Position numbers and translations under genes: made by a program. The notes below the pieces were generated by a model. The model had not been told where the DNA came from. It made no database searches and worked only from the letters and a program-made list of their open reading frames with translations. A stretch of DNA of 64,000 bases from Anaerolineales bacterium (GTDB taxonomy: Bacteria > Chloroflexota > Anaerolineae > Anaerolineales > Villigracilaceae). Shown here piece by piece: positions 1-8,069 of the stretch. The stretch's first letter is position 1. Every line of letters starts with the position of its first letter. Where the stretch lies: positions 1 through 64,000 of the forward strand of contig JACZJC010000027.1 of NCBI GenBank assembly GCA_014860745.1. Reading direction: 5' to 3'.

Positions 1-1
1 C

Positions 2-730
2 ATCGCCCGCATCAAGGTGGATAACTTCGATGTGCCCAATAAATTCGACGGCATGATCCCCACCCAGGCCGTCGAGGAAATGCTCGTCCTGCTCAATGAG
101 CAGCGCGTCCTCTTTGAACCCTACCAGCATCTCGATGCGAAAAAACTGAAGCTCTCCGATGAAGAGGAAAAGGGCGACCGCCCTGTGCAGGGCATTGCCA
201 AGATCCGCAAGAAGGCGCTCGACAATGCCTGGGCATATTATCGGCTGGCCGTCCAGTGGCTGGAACTCGAGTCCAATCTTCAGAATGCCGAGGTGCGGCT
301 TGCGGCTGCCCAGCGCGATTACGATGCCCTGCAAGACCCGTCCTTCTCGGAAGATACGGCCGGCACTCGCGCCGCTTTGGCGAATGCGGAAGTCCGCGCG
401 CCTTTCTCCGGTGTGATCACGAATTTGGACCTCAAGGTCGGGGAATTCGCCTCGTCCGGTCAATCGCTGGTGACGATCGCGGATATGTCGAGCTGGATCG
501 TCAAAACCACCGAGCTGACCGAGATCGATGTGGTGGACATCGAGGAAGGGCAGCCGGTCACGATCAAATTGGATGCGCTGCCCGGTATGGAATTCAAGGG
601 CAATGTGCTGTCCATCGCCGAGGATTACACCATCAACCAGGGTGATGTGGTCTATGAGGTCGTCATCCTGCTGACAGATATGGATGCCGCCATGCGCTGG
701 GGCATGACCGCCGTCGTGACGTTCAAATAA
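2..730 (+). CDS. HlyD/MacA-type periplasmic adaptor subunit, 3' part
   Basis: C-terminal part of a membrane-fusion (adaptor) protein; the reading frame is open to the left edge, so the true start lies outside the window. The visible 240 or so residues hold a helical hairpin region (roughly residues 60-115), then the second half of a biotinyl/lipoyl-like domain (VRAPFSGVITNLDLKVGE) and the beta-barrel that follows (VVDIEEGQPVTIKLDALPG). In this family the adaptor links an inner-membrane ABC transporter to export across the envelope. The next two genes, a MacB-type ATPase and an FtsX-like permease, complete a tripartite-like ABC exporter, with about 130 bases between adaptor and ATPase. The substrate cannot be read from the sequence. 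Confidence 0.85.
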   Translation: MARIKVDNFDVPNKFDGMIPTQAVEEMLVLLNEQRVLFEPYQHLDAKKLKLSDEEEKGDRPVQGIAKIRKKALDNAWAYYRLAVQWLELESNLQNAEVRLAAAQRDYDALQDPSFSEDTAGTRAALANAEVRAPFSGVITNLDLKVGEFASSGQSLVTIADMSSWIVKTTELTEIDVVDIEEGQPVTIKLDALPGMEFKGNVLSIAEDYTINQGDVVYEVVILLTDMDAAMRWGMTAVVTFK

Positions 731-861
731 AAAAGCAGCTTACCGTACCGCAAGATTCTTGCCCTGACTGCCCGACAGGGCGTATCGAAGGGTATCTTGT
801 GAGTAACAATTTTTCGCCCAAAATGCAAGCAACATGAAAGTTGCAGTACAGGACTTTACTA

Positions 862-2004
862 ATGGCTATTTCATTTTTCAAACAAAAGAACAACGATGTG
901 CAGTTGGATGGCCGTCCCATCATCGACCTGCGCGAAGTTAATAAATATTACAAGACCGCTGTCGGCGATTACCATGCGCTCGAGAATGTGGATTTGCAGA
1001 TCAACGCCGGAGAATTTGTCAGCATCATCGGCAAATCGGGCAGCGGCAAAACCACCCTGCTCAACATGATCACCGGTATCGACCGGCCCACAACAGGAGA
1101 GGTCTGGGTCAACAGCACCGGCGTGCATGAATTGAACGAAAATAAAATGGCGCGCTGGCGCGGCAGGAATCTCGGCATCGTCTTTCAATTTTTTCAATTG
1201 CTCCCGATGATCTCCGTCATCGAGAACATCATGCTGCCCATGGACTTCTGCCGCACCTACCCGATCCACGAACGCCGCAAACGCGCCATGGAATTATTGG
1301 AGCTTGTCGAGCTTGCAGACCACGCACACAAACTCCCCACTGCTTTATCCGGTGGACAACAGCAGCGTGTGGCTATAGCCCGCGCCCTCGCCAATGACCC
1401 GCCGGTGGTGATTGCCGACGAGCCGACTGGAAATTTAGATTCTAAGACTGCCGAATCCGTTTTTGCATTGTTCAACGATCTGGTCGCAAAAGGCAAGACC
1501 ATCATCATTGTCACCCACGACAGCGGGCTGGCAAAACGCACGCATCGCACAGCCCTGATCGCGGACGGCGAGATTGTCAACGAATATGTGGCGAAGGTTA
1601 TGCCAACCCTCACGCCGAGTCAATTATTGCAGGCCACAAAAACCGCAAAGCAGCATACCTACGAAGCGGGCGCGATGATCCTCTCTGAAGGCACCAACGC
1701 AGATACGTTTTACATCGTCTCGAAAGGGACGGTGGAGGTGATTCTGCCGCGCCCGAATCAATCAGACGTGATCGCGCTTCAACTCGGGCCTGGAAAATGC
1801 TTCGGCGAGTTGGAATTTTTCCACGAGAAGAAGCATCGCGCCTCCATCCGCGCCTCGGAAGCGGGACCCGTGGAGGTGCTGGCCATCGGCTATGACCAGC
1901 TTTCAGGATTACTGGAGCAGTCTGAGGCGACGCAGGAAGCGCTGCGTCAGATGGCAAATAAACACAACGGTGAGAATCTATCCTGGCGGGGAGTCTCCTC
2001 ATGA
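862..2004 (+). CDS. MacB-type ABC ATPase fused to a cyclic-nucleotide-binding domain
   Basis: ATPase of a MacB/LolD-type exporter. It shows a Walker A (GKSGSGKTT), Q-loop (VFQFFQLLPM), signature (LSGGQQQR), Walker B (VVIADEPTGNLD) and H-loop (IIIVTHD). The ATPase ends near residue 235; family members normally stop there. Here about 120 residues follow that read as a cNMP-binding/CRP-like beta-barrel (FYIVSKGTVEVILPRP, then GKCFGELEFF, the phosphate-binding-cassette region). The fusion suggests ligand control of transport, an inference. ATG 862 is preferred over an in-frame TTG at 841 because an AGGA lies upstream and the protein then starts MAISFFKQ. The stop overlaps the permease start (ATGA). 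Confidence 0.9.
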   Translation: MAISFFKQKNNDVQLDGRPIIDLREVNKYYKTAVGDYHALENVDLQINAGEFVSIIGKSGSGKTTLLNMITGIDRPTTGEVWVNSTGVHELNENKMARWRGRNLGIVFQFFQLLPMISVIENIMLPMDFCRTYPIHERRKRAMELLELVELADHAHKLPTALSGGQQQRVAIARALANDPPVVIADEPTGNLDSKTAESVFALFNDLVAKGKTIIIVTHDSGLAKRTHRTALIADGEIVNEYVAKVMPTLTPSQLLQATKTAKQHTYEAGAMILSEGTNADTFYIVSKGTVEVILPRPNQSDVIALQLGPGKCFGELEFFHEKKHRASIRASEAGPVEVLAIGYDQLSGLLEQSEATQEALRQMANKHNGENLSWRGVSS

Positions 2005-4394
2005 TCGGCAGCCGCTGGAAAAAAGTCTGGGCTGATTTTTGGGGCAACCGCGGACGGACTTTCCTCACCATCATGACGATCGCTGTGGGCACATTCGCTG
2101 TTGGGTTCAACAGCAACATGAGCCTGTATATGAACGAAAGCATGGACGGCGACTATCTTTCCGCAAACCCTTCCGAAGCGCAGGTATATGCGGCGCCTCT
2201 CACCGATGACATGGTGAAGATCGCGCGGACCATTCCCGGTGTGGATACGGTGGAAGGCTTTTCTTCCGTGGGCGCGCGCCTCGTCCGCGCGGATGGGACC
2301 TTTGTGGATATTAATTTCACCGCGGTTGACGACCCTGCCAGCCTGAATTTGAATCAACTCAAACCTGCGGCAGGCGAAACGAATATTCCCGGATACGGCG
2401 ACAAGGAAACCATCCTGGATGCGAGCGCCTTATCACTGGGGTACGAACCCGGCGATAGGATCCTGGTGGAGTTGGCCGATGGAAAACGACTCGAGATCAT
2501 ATTGACGGGCTACATCCACGATGTAACCGGATTTCCCTACAATCTGGCGAACCGTGTAAACGCCTATGTCACCACGGATACATTGGAGTGGCTCGGCGGC
2601 GACACATCGACCTATGAACAATTGGCGGTCAGTGTTGCTGAAAAACAAACCGACCCGGATCATGTGACTGAAGTGGCGCAGGCTGTGGCAGACCGCATGG
2701 AACGTGCAGGCGCGACGGTCTACTTTGTAAGTGTGTACCAGCCCGGCCATCATTTTGCGTGGAGCATTACCCAGGGTATCTTCTTTGTGCTTGGAGTGCT
2801 TGGGTATCTCACCGTTCTATTAAGCGGCTTCCTGATCGTCAACACCATCACCGCGTTGATGACCCAGCAAACGCGGCAGATCGGCATCATGAAGGCCGTC
2901 GGCGGGGGCACGCTTCAGCTTGCGGGTATGTATGTGGTTTTGATTTTGGGATTTGGCCTCGGAGCGTTACTGATCGCGATCCCGCTCGCGAACATGGCGG
3001 CGCAAAATATCGGCGGGGGCATGGCACAATGGCTGAACTTTCAGGCTGCCCCGTATCATGGATATTCCGCCACGCTCATCCAGCAGGTTATTGTGGCTTT
3101 GGTCGTGCCATTGCTCGCCGCCATCTTCCCGGTCTACAACAGCGTGCGGGTGACGGTGCGTGAGGCCGTCAGCGATTATGGGCTGGGCGGCAATGCCCGC
3201 CCCAAAGCGGACTCGGTCAATCGATCCTCGCTTCTGATTCCCCGCCCGATTCGCATTTCGATCCGCAACACCTTCCGCCGCAAGGCAAGGCTGGGGATCA
3301 CGTTGTTCACCCTGGTGTTGGCGGGGGCGGTCTTCATTGCCGTCTACAATTTGTGGGCATCCTTCGACAAAGTGATCGAAGACATTCAAGGGTACTTCCT
3401 TGCAGATATCAACATTTCCTTCGACCGCGGCTATCGCTACGATAAAGTGGCCTCCATCGCGAACAACTTCCCAGGTGTGGATGGAGCCGAAGGCTGGCTT
3501 GAATATACCGGCACATTGAATATGGGAGAGGATGACGCGGGCACACAAATCCTGTTCGTAGCCCCGCCTTCCACATCCATATTGATCGACCCGATCATCA
3601 CCTCCGGCCGCTGGCTGGAGCCCGGAGATGAGAACGCCATTGTCATCGGGAACCACCTGCTGCAGGTCTACCCGGATTTGAAGGTCGGCGATTGGCTCAC
3701 CATCGAAACCAACGGCAGGGAAACAGACTGGCACATCGTTGGCGTTTACAGCATCACGGGCAACGTCAGCCCGCCGTTGTTGTACGTCAATTATGAATAT
3801 CTCAGCGTTTTGGTCGGCGAACCGGAGATGGCGTATTCACTGCGCATCATCACTTCGGAACACGACTCGCTCACCCAGCGCCGAATCAACGACCAGATCC
3901 AGGCGGCCTTTGTGGAACGCGGCATCAACATCCGCTCCACGCAGCTCGGCGCGGACTTCATCCGCGACCAGAAGGCGCAGACGGATATTCTCGTCTACTT
4001 TATGCTTGTCATGGCGAGCCTGATCGCGGTCGTCGGCGGACTGGGCCTGATGGGCACCATGAGCATCAACGTGCTGGAACGCACCCGCGAGATCGGCGTA
4101 ATGCGCGCCATTGGCGCAAGCAATGGCGATATCCAGGCTATTGTCATCACCGAAGGCATGGTGATCGGCGTCATTAGCTGGCTTATCAGCATCTTCATCG
4201 CCATTCCGATCACGAATGTGCTCTGCTATGGTGTCGGCATGGCCATCCTCACAGCGCCGATGCCGCCCGTCTTCGGTGTAAGCGGAGTCATTGCCTGGCT
4301 GATCTTCACTCTTGTCCTTGGCACACTGGCCAGCGCCCTGCCCGCAAGAAGGGCATCCCGCTTGACGGTAAGGGATACACTGGCCTATGAGTAG
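2001..4394 (+). CDS. ABC transporter permease, FtsX/MacB-like, 797 aa
   Basis: Membrane partner of the preceding ATPase, translationally coupled by the ATGA overlap. An N-terminal membrane segment (about residues 15-35) is followed by a large extracytoplasmic MacB-type domain, three central membrane segments (about 255-375), a second extracytoplasmic domain, and three C-terminal segments (about 660-790). This is the duplicated FtsX layout of long LolE/MacB-like permeases. The FtsX-type motifs preceding each membrane block (TRQIGIMKAVGG and TREIGVMRAIGAS) are clear. Family members export lipoproteins, peptides or drugs; the substrate here is unknown. Confidence 0.9.
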   Translation: MIGSRWKKVWADFWGNRGRTFLTIMTIAVGTFAVGFNSNMSLYMNESMDGDYLSANPSEAQVYAAPLTDDMVKIARTIPGVDTVEGFSSVGARLVRADGTFVDINFTAVDDPASLNLNQLKPAAGETNIPGYGDKETILDASALSLGYEPGDRILVELADGKRLEIILTGYIHDVTGFPYNLANRVNAYVTTDTLEWLGGDTSTYEQLAVSVAEKQTDPDHVTEVAQAVADRMERAGATVYFVSVYQPGHHFAWSITQGIFFVLGVLGYLTVLLSGFLIVNTITALMTQQTRQIGIMKAVGGGTLQLAGMYVVLILGFGLGALLIAIPLANMAAQNIGGGMAQWLNFQAAPYHGYSATLIQQVIVALVVPLLAAIFPVYNSVRVTVREAVSDYGLGGNARPKADSVNRSSLLIPRPIRISIRNTFRRKARLGITLFTLVLAGAVFIAVYNLWASFDKVIEDIQGYFLADINISFDRGYRYDKVASIANNFPGVDGAEGWLEYTGTLNMGEDDAGTQILFVAPPSTSILIDPIITSGRWLEPGDENAIVIGNHLLQVYPDLKVGDWLTIETNGRETDWHIVGVYSITGNVSPPLLYVNYEYLSVLVGEPEMAYSLRIITSEHDSLTQRRINDQIQAAFVERGINIRSTQLGADFIRDQKAQTDILVYFMLVMASLIAVVGGLGLMGTMSINVLERTREIGVMRAIGASNGDIQAIVITEGMVIGVISWLISIFIAIPITNVLCYGVGMAILTAPMPPVFGVSGVIAWLIFTLVLGTLASALPARRASRLTVRDTLAYE

Positions 4395-4434
4395 GTGATA
4401 ACGAATTACATATCAAAGCAGGGAAGATAAATAA

Positions 4435-4465
4435 AAAGACGCGCCCGATCAAAAGGCGCGTCTTT
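4435..4465. terminator. Bidirectional intrinsic terminator
   Basis: Perfect 11-bp inverted repeat (AAAGACGCGCC ... GGCGCGTCTTT) with a 9-nt loop, flanked by A-rich sequence on the left and T-rich on the right. It lies between the convergent permease and yigZ genes. Confidence 0.9.
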
Positions 4466-4504
4466 GTCTTGGTCGTTTTTCTTCCGCAATGATCCAGGGT
4501 AAAT

Positions 4505-5170
4505 TCAGGCTTTATAAACCGTTCCAGGGGGCGAATCAACGGCTGTGATGGTTTCCTTTGTTTCGATCACCTCCGCCTGCACCTTTCCCGCCGAAAGTTC
4601 ACGCAGGTCATTTTGGAAGGCGTCGTAGGTTTCCACAGGGATTTGAATAGTGACGGTGATATCGGCCGCAAATTCCTCTCCTAAAATTTCTCCCTGCAGG
4701 CGGGCTGCCGCAAGCCGCACGCGTTCCAATAAGTTGTAGGGGATCGCCAGCATCGCCACGTGGACCGGGATTCTCCGCCCGCGCCGTACCGCGCCGACGG
4801 CCATCTGCGCGGATTCGGTGTACGCCTTCACCAATCCGCCCGTGCCCAGCAATGTCCCGCCAAAATAGCGGGTGATGACCAGAACCACATCGCCCAGTCC
4901 GCTGCCGCGCAGGACGGCCAGCGCGGGTTTGCCCGCCGTGCCGCCCGGTTCGCCGTCGTCTGAAAAATATTCAGTGACCTTATTCCCGCCGCCGATGATG
5001 TAGACAGGCACGTTATGAGTCGCGCCTGCGAATTCTTTTTTGATCTTCGTCATGAATGCCCGCGCTTCTTCTATTGAAAAAGCAGGCGCGAGCGTGGCGA
5101 TGAAGCGCGAGTTGGCAACCGCCTGCTCGCGGCGGATTTCATTGAGCGGGACGAGGTAAGGGTTGGGCAT
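4505..5170 (-). CDS. yigZ: YigZ family protein (IMPACT/UPF0029 fold)
   Basis: A 221-residue protein of the usual YigZ length. The N-terminal UPF0029 domain (about residues 15-130) has the family hallmarks SDDGEPGGTAGKP and ITRYFGGTLLGTGGLVKAY; the C-terminal DUF1949-like domain follows. The E. coli member has a described structure resembling IMPACT/elongation-factor domain V folds, but its physiological role is not settled, so no function is claimed. It is transcribed alone, convergent to the ABC exporter, and marks the left border of the AT-rich module that follows. Confidence 0.9.
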   Translation of the reverse strand: MPNPYLVPLNEIRREQAVANSRFIATLAPAFSIEEARAFMTKIKKEFAGATHNVPVYIIGGGNKVTEYFSDDGEPGGTAGKPALAVLRGSGLGDVVLVITRYFGGTLLGTGGLVKAYTESAQMAVGAVRRGRRIPVHVAMLAIPYNLLERVRLAAARLQGEILGEEFAADITVTIQIPVETYDAFQNDLRELSAGKVQAEVIETKETITAVDSPPGTVYKA

Positions 5171-5280
5171 GTGGAGGATTTTACTTGAAGAACCACCCTG
5201 CCTCTCAAATTCCGATCATACTTCATCAATACCGAAGGGTAAATTGCCCTATAAGATGCTTCGCGCAGCGACGGAGGCGG

Positions 5281-5286
5281 TATAAT
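5281..5286 (+). promoter_or_regulatory. Possible -10 element (TATAAT)
   Basis: TATAAT 27 bases before an ATG that has a strong AAGGAGA ribosome site. No good -35 is visible 17 bases upstream. It could serve the short ORF at 5308 and, by read-through, the three-gene module from 5396. Confidence 0.35.
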
Positions 5287-5307
5287 CCCCGCCAAGGAGA
5301 CTTGCAC

Positions 5308-5370
5308 ATGGGAAGGATCGAGAAGACCGTTTTCAGCAGTTGCTTGAAAAGAAAATCTAACTTACAATAA
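5308..5370 (+). pseudogene. 20-codon ORF, possible 5' relic of a lost gene
   Basis: ATG preceded by AAGGAGA at ideal spacing, then only 20 codons (MGRIEKTVFSSC...) before TAA. Such a strong start on so short an ORF suggests the 5' end of a gene whose remainder was lost. The first nine residues resemble the start of TIR-domain proteins, which often read KTVFISYRR near the N-terminus; this is from memory and weak. It could instead be a leader peptide or chance. Confidence 0.25.
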
Positions 5371-5395
5371 CGACATCGCATTTCTAGTAGGTGGC

Positions 5396-5734
5396 GTGAC
5401 GGAACATTCTATGCAATTCTTAGCAGAAAATTGGAAATTAATTATCCTCATCAGTATTGCATTGACAATATTGATTGTTTTGCTTTGGCGAAATTATGAT
5501 ATTGACGAGATTACGCCCGCTCCGCCATTCGTCAAATTCAAGCGCAAATCTTCATCAACAAATAGCTCACAACAAGCCTCGATCAACATTAAAGGAAATA
5601 AAATGTGGGGCAAAAACAAAATAGGCGTTCGACGCGAGAGTACCAATGTCTCAGACAACAAAATGATAGGTAAGAATGAAATCGAGGTAGGCGCTAAGCC
5701 AGGTCGGAAATCGAAGGGGGTTAAGAAGAAATAA
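5396..5734 (+). CDS. Small membrane protein with two copies of a GKN motif
   Basis: Product of 112 residues, not recognised as a known family. One membrane segment (about residues 14-31, KLIILISIALTILIVLLW) is followed by a basic, Ser-rich tail. The tail holds two 16-residue repeats with a 20-residue period: INIKGNKMWGKNKIGV (63-78) and TNVSDNKMIGKNEIEV (83-98). A third copy lies inside the neighbouring ATPase (IDIKSNLMLGKNQIDA). Start is GTG 5396; no strong ribosome site is seen and an ATG at 5411 is an alternative. The stop overlaps the ATPase start by one base (TAATG), so the two are translationally coupled. The alternating pattern resembles amyloid-type signalling motifs shared between STAND proteins and their effectors; this is an inference. 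Confidence 0.6.
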   Translation: MTEHSMQFLAENWKLIILISIALTILIVLLWRNYDIDEITPAPPFVKFKRKSSSTNSSQQASINIKGNKMWGKNKIGVRRESTNVSDNKMIGKNEIEVGAKPGRKSKGVKKK

Positions 5735-6492
5735 TGACGCGGGAAATTCCTGTCGATCGCGAAGATGAGATTAAAGATTTCATTGAGATACTCTCTGGAA
5801 AGAAAGAAGAGCGCATTTTGCTTATTGAAGCCCAAAGCGGGATGGGGAAAACTATTCTTCTCGGAGAGTTTGGTCATCATAAGCCCAAGAAAATTGCTTT
5901 TGCAAAAATTGACTTTAAGAGTGGCGGCACAAGCATTGCTGAACTATTTTCACGTCTCAGAGACAAATTAGGCGGCAACGCCAAATTCCCTAACCTAGGC
6001 AAAGAGCTTAAAAGCATTCTCAATCCATCAATAGATATTAAAAGCAACCTGATGTTGGGCAAAAACCAGATTGATGCCTATCTCAGTGGGCGGGACGAGC
6101 AGGAACGTGAAGTGCGTTTATCAGCTCTGACAGATGCCCTTTTTGCCGACATACGCACTTTTGGAAAACTTCTGATTATTTTTGACACCTTCGAAAGAAG
6201 TGATGATTTTGTAAAAAAATGGCTTGCAGATTCGTTTCTTTCCCGCGTTCAAAACTCACCTAATATTTTTATTGTCATTGGTGGACAGGAAGTTCCCGAA
6301 GACAATTTTGAGTGGGAGTGCATCAGGCGACCACTTGAAGGTATCCCACCCGAACATTGGAATAAGTACGCTAAAAGCAAAGGAATGAAGGTTCACGATG
6401 AATACATTCGAGCTTGTTGCAATATATTTGGAGGTCATCCGCTGAAAGTAAAAACCCACCTTGATGGTTATAGAGTGGGGGGCACGAAATGA
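5734..6492 (+). CDS. STAND-like P-loop ATPase, separate ORF
   Basis: 252-residue nucleotide-binding protein. An N-terminal DREDEIKDF resembles the start of NACHT/NB-ARC-like modules, followed by Walker A (EAQSGMGKT, 32-40) and Walker B (LLIIFDTFE, 146-154). Between them (100-115) lies a copy of the GKN motif found twice in the preceding membrane protein. The protein ends after a GGHPLKVK segment typical of the winged-helix boundary, and the next ORF starts with the winged-helix and TPR part. A STAND protein therefore appears split into two coupled genes (ATGA overlap). The DNA is clearly more AT-rich than the flanks. Likely a sensor switch in a defence or cell-death-like module; no target is known. 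Confidence 0.7.
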   Translation: MTREIPVDREDEIKDFIEILSGKKEERILLIEAQSGMGKTILLGEFGHHKPKKIAFAKIDFKSGGTSIAELFSRLRDKLGGNAKFPNLGKELKSILNPSIDIKSNLMLGKNQIDAYLSGRDEQEREVRLSALTDALFADIRTFGKLLIIFDTFERSDDFVKKWLADSFLSRVQNSPNIFIVIGGQEVPEDNFEWECIRRPLEGIPPEHWNKYAKSKGMKVHDEYIRACCNIFGGHPLKVKTHLDGYRVGGTK

Positions 6493-8018
6493 AGAATTCA
6501 GAACATGACTTTCTCCATAAGTTGTCAGGCGCGAAAACCGAAGACGAGAAAACCTGGTTGACCACCAAGCGCCTCATCGATTCTCTACCAGACGATCTGC
6601 AAACCCTGGTTTACTCTGCGGCAATTCCGCATTGGTTCGATGCACGAACACTTCGTGTGTTAAATCCAGAATTGGGTCGAAGAATCAATGGTCTCTATTC
6701 AAAATTACAGAAGTTGCCGTTTGTCGAACCATTCGAAGGTCGTGGACATAATATTCACGAGTTAACACGTCGATTAATACTGGATTATTTGTGGAAGAAA
6801 CAAAGGCGTTTATATCGTTCTGAGTCCCAAGTCTTAGCCAAGTTCTACGATGATTCGTCAAGGTTGGCACGAAAGAAAATTGCCAGAAAAATAAAGGAAC
6901 TGGAGAAAATAAAAGATAAAAAGAAATCGAGGAGAGAAATTCAGCAATGGGCTAAGAAGAACCCAGAAATATTAAATGCTGTCAGCTCGGATTTTCAAAT
7001 CGAATATGCTTATCACTTGGTAATCGCTCAACCGAAGGGAGGCGCGGACAATATTCGAGATATGGGCTGGAGGTGGCACGACAAATTTGATTATTCATTC
7101 GCAGAGTTAAATGCATTATTTGACTCGATAGGCGAGCATATTATTGCTGGCAGGACCAAAGGGCGAGTTATTGGATGGGAAAAGTTCTTCAGAGGTTTGC
7201 TTTGTTCCTATCGATATGATTATATTAATGCAACGACATATTTTTTAGATGTAATCAGCGAAAACTATCCTGATCAGAAGCTAAATGCGGATGTCCGATT
7301 TAGACTTGGCGACGTGCACATACGTTTATCCGAACTGCCCGAAGCACGCGCACGCTACGAAGAAGCCCTGCCCCTCTATCGCGCTATTAGCAACAAACTC
7401 GGCGAAGCCAATTGCATCAGCTCGCTTGGCGACGTGCACATGCGTTTATCCGAACTGCCCGAAGCACGAGCACACTACGAAGAAGCCGAAGCCGCTTATC
7501 GCAAAGCCATCGAACTCAATCCATCCGACGACATAGCCTACTCCAACCTGGGTTTACTTTTGCATGAAAACCTGAAACGCTACGATGAAGCCGAAGCCGC
7601 TTATCGCAAAGCCATCGAACTCAATCCCTCCTACGCCAAAGCCTACAATAATCTTGTCATCCTACTAAGATTAATAGGCAGAGAAAAAGAAACCATCCCG
7701 TTGCTTGAAAAAATCATCAAAATTTCCCCGGAAGATTTTAACCCGTATCTTGCTCTCGCTTCCATGGAGAAACAGGCTGGAAGGAAAGTTTCAAAGGAGT
7801 ATGCGGAGAAAGCGCGTCAATTCCTGCCGGAAGATGACTTGTATAACCGCGCCTGTTTGGAAAGTGTTTGTGATAACTTTGATCTGGCTTTTGAATATCT
7901 TGAAAAAGCCGCGCAGCTCGAAAGATTCAATCCTTCCTGGGCATGGGAAGATCCCGATTTGCAATGGATAAGGAATGACCCAAGGTTTACAAAAATCGTG
8001 GGTGCAAAACCTAAATGA
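6489..8018 (+). CDS. Winged-helix and TPR sensor protein, STAND partner
   Basis: 509 residues. The N-terminus (about 15-110) reads like the winged-helix part that follows a STAND nucleotide-binding domain (TLVYSAAIPHWFDARTLRVL). A charged helical stretch (about 110-165) follows, then at least four tetratricopeptide repeats (about 255-440; for example RFRLGDVHIRLSELPEARARYEEA and EAEAAYRKAIELNP). The C-terminus (FNPSWAWEDPDLQWIRNDPRF) is common at the end of Chloroflexota and cyanobacterial TPR proteins. It overlaps the ATPase gene by ATGA. TPRs usually bind protein ligands, so this is the likely recognition half. The TPR part is less AT-rich than the first half and contains near-identical DNA repeats. 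Confidence 0.75.
   Translation: MKNSEHDFLHKLSGAKTEDEKTWLTTKRLIDSLPDDLQTLVYSAAIPHWFDARTLRVLNPELGRRINGLYSKLQKLPFVEPFEGRGHNIHELTRRLILDYLWKKQRRLYRSESQVLAKFYDDSSRLARKKIARKIKELEKIKDKKKSRREIQQWAKKNPEILNAVSSDFQIEYAYHLVIAQPKGGADNIRDMGWRWHDKFDYSFAELNALFDSIGEHIIAGRTKGRVIGWEKFFRGLLCSYRYDYINATTYFLDVISENYPDQKLNADVRFRLGDVHIRLSELPEARARYEEALPLYRAISNKLGEANCISSLGDVHMRLSELPEARAHYEEAEAAYRKAIELNPSDDIAYSNLGLLLHENLKRYDEAEAAYRKAIELNPSYAKAYNNLVILLRLIGREKETIPLLEKIIKISPEDFNPYLALASMEKQAGRKVSKEYAEKARQFLPEDDLYNRACLESVCDNFDLAFEYLEKAAQLERFNPSWAWEDPDLQWIRNDPRFTKIVGAKPK
7305..7487 (+). repeat. Tandem near-identical TPR-coding repeat (120-base period)
   Basis: 63 bases at 7305-7367 recur at 7425-7487 with three mismatches, encoding LGDVHxRLSELPEARAxYEEA twice. 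Near identity at DNA level points to a recent duplication. Confidence 0.9.
7482..7627 (+). repeat. Second TPR-coding repeat pair (105-base period)
   Basis: 41 identical bases at 7482-7522 and 7587-7627, encoding EAEAAYRKAIELNP twice, 35 residues apart. Confidence 0.9.
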
Positions 8019-8028
8019 CACAAAATAA

Positions 8029-8069
8029 AGGCCTCGGAGATCTGCAAAATCTCCGAGGCCTAATTTTTT
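8029..8069. terminator. Bidirectional intrinsic terminator
   Basis: Perfect 13-bp stem (AGGCCTCGGAGAT with its complement at 8049-8061), 7-nt loop, T-run to the right and A-rich to the left. It separates the TPR gene from the convergent formate dehydrogenase operon. Confidence 0.92.

Noticed and set aside
159-645. Overlapping Arg-rich open frames within the adaptor gene
   Set aside because: They are out-of-frame shadows of the real coding sequence with no family resemblance.
7305-7627. CRISPR-like array from regularly spaced repeats
   Set aside because: The repeats are codon-phased TPR units inside a reading frame, with coding spacers.
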